Assembly (NCBI GenBank): GCA_019059635.1
Contig: JAGVRJ010000007.1
Coordinates: forward strand, 1,550,001-1,614,000
Source of the DNA: Proales similis
Taxonomy: Eukaryota > Rotifera > Eurotatoria > Ploima > Proalidae
Reading direction: 5' to 3'
DNA length: 64,000 bases
The first letter of the stretch is position 1; every line of letters starts with the position of its first letter. Below are positions 58,072-64,000 of this stretch, piece after piece. A program made the translations under genes and the position numbers. The notes beneath the pieces were generated by a model. That model searched no databases, was not told where the DNA came from, and saw only the letters and a program-made list of their open reading frames with translations.

Positions 58072-58950
58072 ATGTCTTCTAAATCAAAGTGGCCTTATGC
58101 ACGTCTTTTGGTTATTTTTACTTTGGTGGGCACCATTGTAATTTTAAGCATTCCGAACGGAGATGAAAATGAAGGCATATCACGGGTCGGGGACGTAAAG
58201 ACCACAAATTTGCCAGAATCTAAAGAGAATATAGACGTCAAAAAGATTCGTAGATTACACAGTTCACTTGCGTGGAGTGAAGCTCGATTCTATTCTCAAA
58301 ATAAAGAAGACGGCGTCCTTCTGAAGCTGTTCAAGCTACTTAATCGCGAGAACGCCGGCTACTATGTGGAATTCGGCACCGAAAACTGCATGCAATGCAA
58401 TACAAGATACCTTCGCAGTGTAAAGGGCTGGAAAGGCCTCTTGATGGACGGGAGCAATCAACGAACGGACATCAGTTTACACATGGAAACTATAAGACAC
58501 GACAACATATTGAGTTTATTTGAAAAGTATGCGGTTCCGATTGAGTTCGATTTGTTCAGTGAAGATACGGACTATGGTGACTACTGGATTGTAGAACAAG
58601 TCATGAGCAAATACAAGCCCAGGGTGGTTGTACATGAAGTGAACCAGCAGCCACCCGAGATGTGCGTCACAGTTCCCAAGCCGGATCATCTCATTTACTG
58701 GGACGGCTCTAACTTCCACGGTGGCAGTGTCTGCGCATTTCATTGCCTGGCGAAACGTTTCAACTATTCGATGATTTACTGTGAAAGTGCCGGTGTGAAT
58801 TGTTTCTGGATGAGAAACGACTTACTTAAATCGCTTCTGAACGTGGATATCGCGCTTGTGAATCAAATTTTAAATCCTAGCTTCCTGTATCGAAAGCCAT
58901 CATTTGTCTATCGATCAACAAACAATCAATGGCTCACAGTTGGCTGCTAG
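58072..58950 (+). CDS. FkbM-family methyltransferase-like type II membrane protein
   Basis: A 292-aa protein in one exon. A short cytoplasmic start is followed by a signal-anchor (residues ~10-28, LLVIFTLVGTIVILSI), so the rest should face the Golgi or ER lumen. The globular domain matches a widespread animal FkbM-like family: YSQNKEDGVLLKLFKLL, YYVEFGTENCMQCNTRYL, GWKGLLMDGSN, EFDLFSEDTDYGDYW and MIYCESAGVNCFWMRND. The SAM-binding loop is present in the variant form EFGTENCMQCN. Substrate is unknown for this family in animals. Its AATAAA at 59042-59047 lies beyond the poly(A) signal of the convergent uS14m gene, so the two transcripts probably overlap; the stop codons are about 100 bases apart. 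Confidence 0.75.
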   Translation: MSSKSKWPYARLLVIFTLVGTIVILSIPNGDENEGISRVGDVKTTNLPESKENIDVKKIRRLHSSLAWSEARFYSQNKEDGVLLKLFKLLNRENAGYYVEFGTENCMQCNTRYLRSVKGWKGLLMDGSNQRTDISLHMETIRHDNILSLFEKYAVPIEFDLFSEDTDYGDYWIVEQVMSKYKPRVVVHEVNQQPPEMCVTVPKPDHLIYWDGSNFHGGSVCAFHCLAKRFNYSMIYCESAGVNCFWMRNDLLKSLLNVDIALVNQILNPSFLYRKPSFVYRSTNNQWLTVGC

Positions 58951-59000
58951 ATCAATCCCAATCGAGCTGTTTTGCTTCCCAGCTTGTTTTTCACTTATTT

Positions 59001-59047
59001 TTTATTCACTTATTTTATATTAGCTTGAGAAAATTTTACAAAATAAA
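59001..59047. terminator. Crossed poly(A) signals of the FkbM-like and uS14m genes
   Basis: TTTATT at 59001-59006 provides AATAAA for uS14m on the minus strand. AATAAA at 59042-59047 serves the plus-strand FkbM-like gene. Each signal lies past the other, implying overlapping 3' ends. Confidence 0.5.
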
Positions 59048-59053
59048 CGACTT

Positions 59054-59735
59054 TCAAGCAAGCTTGAAGCGCAGTTCTCTTTTATGCGAGTTTTTATCGA
59101 TGTAAGAGATCTTTCTCAGGCCGTCGTAGTTGAACCAATTGTATCTAATCTTTTTGAATGTGAAATTGACCGCGCTCCTTGATGGCCGACCCCAGGTAGA
59201 TCTCATCACGCCGGACATTTGATTGTAATCGGCCTGGTCTCTCCATATGTGCCTAGACACACGCCAACGGTGTAGACAACCACCCGGTTTAGAAGTGATA
59301 GCGCAACGGTTGGTCACATAAGACAGAGACGAATGGCGGCTCAGGCCTTGAAGCTGTTCGGCAGCTGTTCTCTGGTCAACAAGTCATAAAACCAGTGGTT
59401 CAACGTTTAAAGCTCGTCTCTCTACTCACTCGGATCACTTTGGGGAGAATTGTGTTCGCTCTAAGCGCTTGTAGTTTGACGCGCATAGGCGCAAATTTAC
59501 GCAAAAGTTCTCGACGTTTGATGTCCTTGAGCATCATGCGGCCTTTGTAGCCCCAAAAACGAACCTGAGTCAGACTTGTCTGCGCTGTGAGCGGTGATAG
59601 GATTGAAGTCTTGTTGGCAATTGAGCTCAATGTGCCGCTCTCAACCAACTTTGGTTTGTTTATGGTCGAAAATAAGCTGAACGAGTTTTTGATAATGAAT
59701 TGCGATGTCCGAATCAGAAGCCCAGTTCCTAACAT
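59054..59735 (-). CDS. mRpS14: Mitochondrial small-subunit ribosomal protein uS14m (MRPS14), 2 exons
   Basis: A 207-aa protein of the mitoribosome small subunit. Exons are 59735-59430 and 59371-59054 with a 58-bp phase-0 intron. The N-terminal ~55 residues look like a mitochondrial presequence. The S14 core reads MMLKDIKRRELLRKFAPMRV, LQALRANTILPK and, from exon 2, NRCAITSKPGGCLHRWRVSR and SGVMRSTWG. A C-terminal extension of about 45 residues (RPSRSAVNFTFKKI...) goes beyond the usual end at the STW motif, and the protein is longer than vertebrate MRPS14 (128 aa). Without exon 2 the conserved CxxT...PRG-like segment would be lost, so the splice is needed. Confidence 0.9.
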
Positions 59736-60018
59736 TCTAAATTATTGTCTAACATTTTCAGAACTATTAATTTTCAAACAGGCTGATATCTTCTGCTTTT
59801 TTTCTCATCTTTTTCTCGAATTAAGCAGGATACTAAATTGAAGCTGGCAAAACTAAGTTAACTTGCTATTTTGAGGAAAGTTTCAATAAATGGGAAGAGA
59901 AAAAGGCAGAAAATTCGCCCATTGAGTTTGAATGCTTGTTTGAGCTCTGACCGTTTGAATGGTTCAGAAATTAGAAATGAATAGGTAAGTTTAAGAGAAC
60001 TCTTTATTGCCCTCTGAA

Positions 60019-60873
60019 TCAATAAGGCAATGAACAAGTGGCCGTTTGACGCCACCACAAATTTGGGTAAAAGTGCATCAAAGCGTCAACGTAATCGTTT
60101 GGAATATTGAGACTCAAATTGCGTCCAATCTGACTTTGAATTAATTCTTCGAAAATGTAAACAGGTATAGCGTGATAGATGCTGATTGATTGTGTTGAAC
60201 TGTCAACATATGAGGCATCATAGCCTACCTTGGGTCGAAACAAGTCAACTATTTGACTGAATTGCGTGTAAAAGTGACCTTTGCGCTGAAGTCGCTCGAA
60301 TTCTAAGCGCGTCTCCTTCAAATAGCCGAATGAATACAAGTATACTTGAGCCGAATGTAACTGGAAACGCCTGTATCCGTAGAATTGGCTTCGCTCATAG
60401 TTGATTTCACTGTTCAAGTGGCCATTACGAATCGAACTCTCAATTAAGCTCATGCCGATCAAATCGAGCAGAGAGTCAACAGAGCTCTGGCTGGGCTCGT
60501 AAATGCACAAGTCGATTCTCGAAGTGTCTATCCTTCCTAACTTGACCAGCTCAAACAGGGATCGGTAGCATAAAAATAGAACTGGTGGGTGAGAGATTGA
60601 GTTGAGCGATGATTCAATCGACTTAATAATCGCTGCAGCTTTTTCGTCATTTCGATGGCTTATTTCGCAGAGTCTTGGACTACTCAGGGAGACGAGTTGC
60701 GCTGGATCTGAAGGAAGAAGCTGACTCGTGGGCAGGTAGAATAGACCAATAACGATCAAAAAATAGACAAGAAAAGTCCATGTGAAGGTTTCAAGTTGAT
60801 AATCTATGCAACGGCTAATCCGTCTGCAGGTTGCTTTGGACAGCCTTAGACCTGGCAAGGTCGCATGTTTCAT
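60019..60873 (-). CDS. LicD/fukutin-related-like type II membrane protein
   Basis: A 284-aa single-exon protein. A basic cytoplasmic segment precedes a signal-anchor (residues ~29-49, FTWTFLVYFLIVIGLFYL). The lumenal part has an order seen in LicD/FKRP-type transferases: a PPVLFLCYRSLFELVKLGRI helix, then RIDLCIY where such enzymes carry an Asp-rich metal site, a variable middle, and a C-terminal IPVYIFEELIQ...LSLNIPNDYVDALMHFYPNLWW segment. LicD enzymes transfer phosphosugars such as ribitol phosphate. Here the DxD-type acid cluster is reduced to a single Asp, so it may be non-catalytic or belong to another related family. TTTATT at 60003-60008 gives an AATAAA just past the stop. It is head-to-head with COQ8. 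Confidence 0.5.
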   Translation of the reverse strand: MKHATLPGLRLSKATCRRISRCIDYQLETFTWTFLVYFLIVIGLFYLPTSQLLPSDPAQLVSLSSPRLCEISHRNDEKAAAIIKSIESSLNSISHPPVLFLCYRSLFELVKLGRIDTSRIDLCIYEPSQSSVDSLLDLIGMSLIESSIRNGHLNSEINYERSQFYGYRRFQLHSAQVYLYSFGYLKETRLEFERLQRKGHFYTQFSQIVDLFRPKVGYDASYVDSSTQSISIYHAIPVYIFEELIQSQIGRNLSLNIPNDYVDALMHFYPNLWWRQTATCSLPY

Positions 60874-61221
60874 GACCGATGTGGTCTTGTACTCTCCTCA
60901 ATCTGGATAGATCTAGAGAGTCCGGTGTTGAAAGTCTGCGCGGCCGTCCGCCTCTGAATGCAGTAGGCGCTCATAAACTGTCTGCATAAGCGTGCATAGC
61001 TCTAGTTCACGAGTAGAGAGGAGAACGCGATTGAAGCATAGTTCAATTATGCCAGCTAGAGTGTGCCGAGAGCGGATCTTAGTTTGCGATCAGCTTACGC
61101 AACTCGCTCGCTTTGAATTGTTTGCGCCAATTTCGATTGCCAATTCTATTTCATGCAGACTCTTTTTAAAGTTTATTACTATTCATTCTAAAGCATATTA
61201 AGCAATTCTAAACTTATTCAG
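60874..61221. promoter_or_regulatory. Divergent promoter region of the LicD-like gene (-) and COQ8 (+)
   Basis: The two start codons are 348 bases apart. A TTATTCAG acceptor-like motif abuts the COQ8 ATG, suggesting a 5' UTR intron in this stretch. I see no TATA box. Confidence 0.45.
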
Positions 61222-63139
61222 ATGTCATCAAGACTGAACGATCTTCAAGGCCTAGCCAACGGAGCGATCATGGTCGCAAAGGCTTTTGGGCGCTTGCAAA
61301 CAAACCAGATCGGCTTGTACACTCGCTCGTTTGTCTTAAAGGACTTTGAACAGTTCACTATGAATATGGAGGGCCGTCTGACCGAGCTCGAGCCCGCCAA
61401 AGTAGCTGATAATCTGCGAAAAGTTGGCGAAAAAGCCAACGTCTTTGCAGAGCAGGCTGGCATAATTTTCAACTCGGGCGTGTTGAAGAAGGCGAATTTT
61501 TTTGGTCCAAAACGCGACTACCACACCAGCGCTATTAGATCGTCGTCAGTCCTCCAGTCAGCGGCTAGACGCCCAAAGAGCACCGCTTTAATTTTCAAAA
61601 GAAATTTTCACTCATCGCCGAGTCAAATGGTTAATTTGAAGGACTTGGACAAACGAGAGAAATTCAGAGTCCCGGACGAGAAAGTGAAGAAACTTGAAAC
61701 CAGACTGAACGAGGTTGCCAAATCGAGTAAAGTGCCCGTCAGCAGAATAAGTCGACTGGCCAATTTTGGCAATTTAGCCGCCGGTTTGGGCGTGGGAGCT
61801 CTCAACGAATGGACTAAACGTGCTCTGGGCATGACTGAACAAAAAGAAGACGGAAATTCGCTGATAAACATGTCAAAGTCGATATTCCTCACTGAAGAGA
61901 ACGTCACGCGAATCGTCGACACCTTGTGCAAAGTTCGAGGTGCAGCACTCAAACTGGGCCAAATGCTCTCGATTCAAGACGAGGCGACAATCAGTCCGAC
62001 TCTGCAGAAAATATTCGAACGAGTTCGTCAATCGGCAGACTTTATGCCTTTCTCCCAGACCGAAAAGGTGCTGCAGAAAGATTGGGGCAACAACTACATG
62101 GAAAAGTTTGAGTATTTCGACGAGAACCCGTTCGCAGCCGCCAGCATTGGCCAAGTTCATCTGGCACAGCTCAAAGGCTGCGGAACCAAAGTGTCGGTGA
62201 AAATTCAGTATCCGGGCATCGCTCAGAGCATTCAGAGTGACATAGACAATTTGATGTCAATTCTCAACATTTCACAGCTATTGCCCAAGGGCATGTACGC
62301 CGAGAATATGATCGACGTGATGAAAGCCGAACTAGTAAACGAATGCGACTACGTTCGCGAGGCACAATGCAATTTGAGATTTGCCGAACTGCTCAAGGAC
62401 GATCAAGACCTGCTTGTGCCCAAAGTGTTTCCCAAACTTTGTACGAAAAACATTTTAGTATCTGAGTATGTGGAAGGCGATCCGTTCGATCAGTGTGTCA
62501 ATTTGCCTCAGGAAGAGCGAGACTTTATTGGCTACAACATGCTTCGTCTTTGTCTAAAAGAGCTGTTCGAATTTCAGTTCATGCAAACTGATCCGAACTG
62601 GTCGAACTTTTTGTACAACAGCTCGATGAAGAAAATCTGGTTGCTTGACTTTGGCGCCTCGCGCTCCTTCTCTAAACAGTTCGTTGACAAATATATCCGA
62701 GTGATAAAAGCCGCGGCCGAGGGCAATAGAGATGGAATAGTCAAATGGAGTCAAGAGCTCAAATTCCTTACTGGCTATGAGACCAAAATGATGGAGGACG
62801 CGCACGCCGATGCAGTTCTGATTCTGGGCGAGGCATTTGCCAAGAACGAGCCGTTTGATTTTGGTAGCCAGAATACAACAAGACGAGTAAACAACCTGGT
62901 GCCGGTGATGCTCAAGCATCGGCTCACTCCACCGCCCGAAGAAACCTATTCACTGCACAGGTAAATTGACCTTGATCTCAAAACTCCCCCTTCCCTAGCT
63001 AACTCGTCACCCGTTGACTGTTTATTTTAAATTAAAAAGGAAAATGTCCGGAGCTTTTCTACTCTGCGCCAAATTGAAGACCAAAATCAACTGCAAGCCA
63101 ATGTTCGATCAAGTTTGGACCAATTACAAGTTTGACTGA
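61222..63139 (+). CDS. COQ8: COQ8 (ADCK3/4-type) atypical kinase of coenzyme Q synthesis (2 exons)
   Basis: A 612-aa mitochondrial UbiB-family protein required for coenzyme Q synthesis. Exons are 61222-62960 and 63040-63139, joined by a 79-bp intron inside an Arg codon. The N-terminal ~150 residues hold presequence-like basic stretches. The family hallmarks are present: KLGQ of the KxGQ motif (residues 244-247), the A-rich loop AAASIGQVH (~306) replacing a glycine-rich loop, VKIQYPG, EYVEGDPFDQC, QTDPNWSNFLY (catalytic loop with N) and LLDFGASR (DFG). Exon 2 supplies the conserved end KMSGAFLLCAKLK...CKPMFDQVW, matching the ADCK3/4 C-terminus. I start at the ATG directly after CAG at 61222. 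All key residues appear intact. Confidence 0.95.
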
Positions 63140-63910
63140 ATACGTTGGTCGTTAAAAACTGTTCACTTATCTCGGTCATATTGATGTTCCTTCAATTATC
63201 TGTCTGCCTTTCTCTCTTCTTTAATTTGTCTAATTTTTTTTCATCGGTGAATCCTCTTTCCTCAATATTTATATTACTTTTTGTTTACTTGATCGACTCA
63301 AACTTAAGTATCTATTTGGATCTAGTAGCAAAGTTGATTTGGAGTGCGAAATTGCTTTTCTCTCTATTTCTCTCTCTCTCTCTTCAAATCCATGCAGAAT
63401 GAAAAAGGCACTTGAAAATTGGGCGTTAACTAGCTTACTGGGAACATGTGTGTAATGGAAGAGCAGATTAAGGCTCAAAGAGTTGCCGCCTAATCAGACC
63501 AGATTATAAAATTGGCCGCGTAAGGACGGAAATTGCGAATGTTCAAGTGTCATTAGCAAATAATAATTACCCCTTGCGGCTATCATTTCCACCTCCAGTG
63601 TGAATGAATAAGCAATTTCGATTCCTGTCTGTTTTTGATGCGCATGGGCCGTCCGTGCGTTTGTCATCACATCAAGCGAACGGATGCGTCAGTGCAGGAC
63701 TTGAAGGCACCACCGGTCTGGTCGTGTACCTCACTTGAAATTCTCTGATATACAAATTAGCCGCCTAGTTTTCCTTACTTGCGACTGTGCGATCAAGCAG
63801 CGCCCAGATGAATGCGTTTGACGTACAAGAGGATCGGCTTCGGTATTTATTAAGAGGCTTGCTAAGCTTATTGTTGATATTCGCCAATTTGTTAGTTCAG
63901 GAAGAAAAAA
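63140..63910. other. Non-coding 3' region of COQ8 and following spacer
   Basis: No supported gene. The first 250 bases are T/C-rich, with a CT run at about 63360-63385. I see no clear AATAAA directly after COQ8. A minus-strand open frame at 63731-63958 lacks any family motif. Confidence 0.4.
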
Positions 63911-64000
63911 ATGAGCGTCGGCACTAGATTTTCTAACTCTTGGGAATTTTCGCACCAAATGAATCAGCTTGAGTATCGAAAGAAAAAGCGCAAGCTAAAC
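63911..64000 (+). CDS. Possible 5' end of another gene (cut by the window)
   Basis: An ATG at 63911 preceded by an A-run opens 30 codons without a stop up to the window end: MSVGTRFSNSWEFSHQMNQL followed by a basic cluster (RKKKRKL). The basic cluster looks like a nuclear-type signal. Thirty codons are too few to identify a family or to exclude chance. Confidence 0.3.
   Translation, partial: MSVGTRFSNSWEFSHQMNQLEYRKKKRKLN

Noticed and set aside
1-64000. CRISPR arrays, bacterial operons, insertion sequences, transposase or reverse transcriptase frames
   Set aside because: None seen. The DNA is animal nuclear sequence with spliceosomal introns, and the repeats are simple microsatellites or gene paralogues.

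Overview
This is nuclear DNA from a small-genome invertebrate animal. The gene families are animal ones: FOXN, TEAD/Scalloped, syndapin, a perlecan relative, the piRNA helicase Spindle-E/TDRD9, augmin HAUS6, KLHL20, an ABCA lipid transporter and mitochondrial COQ8. Genes are dense, introns are mostly about 55-75 bp, and several long genes are one exon or nearly so. 3' splice sites are A/T-rich with weak pyrimidine tracts and often end AAG. An arthropod or another small ecdysozoan seems likely, but I cannot name the group from this window.

Layout. 0-5.4 kb: FOXN transcription factor (+) with a long non-coding tail, then a small mitochondrial UQCC4/CCSMST1-like membrane protein (+). 6.0-9.3 kb: syndapin (-). 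9.3-13.6 kb: no gene. 13.6-18.4 kb: a 20-exon secreted perlecan-like protein (-) with five N-terminal Ig domains that stops where a full perlecan would continue. 20.0-25.0 kb: three tandem intronless TMEM45-like genes (+), two sharing a 680-bp identical GC-rich block; a fourth lies at 33.3 kb. 25.1-27.2 kb: a uridine kinase-like gene and an unrecognised gene (both -). 27.2-33.25 kb: gene-free. 34.5-40.8 kb: a complete 17-exon ABCA transporter (-). 41.5-53.1 kb: KLHL20 (+), an unrecognised 4-exon gene (-), HAUS6 (-) head-to-head with Spindle-E (+). 53.9-55.7 kb: Scalloped/TEAD (-). 58-63 kb: an FkbM-like methyltransferase (+), mitoribosomal uS14m (-), a LicD/fukutin-like membrane protein (-) and COQ8 (+). 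The last 90 bases may begin another gene.

The genes do not form one pathway. Functional themes are mitochondria (UQCC4, uS14m, COQ8), membranes and lipids (ABCA, syndapin, TMEM45), matrix (perlecan-like), cell division (HAUS6), germline silencing (Spindle-E) and developmental transcription (FOXN, TEAD). The most notable signals are the homogenised TMEM45 cluster, the short perlecan built from exon-shuffled Ig repeats, and tight convergent gene pairs with opposed or palindromic poly(A) signals. All exon models were spliced by eye using GT-AG borders and codon phase, and every multi-exon model given with full coordinates closes in frame.
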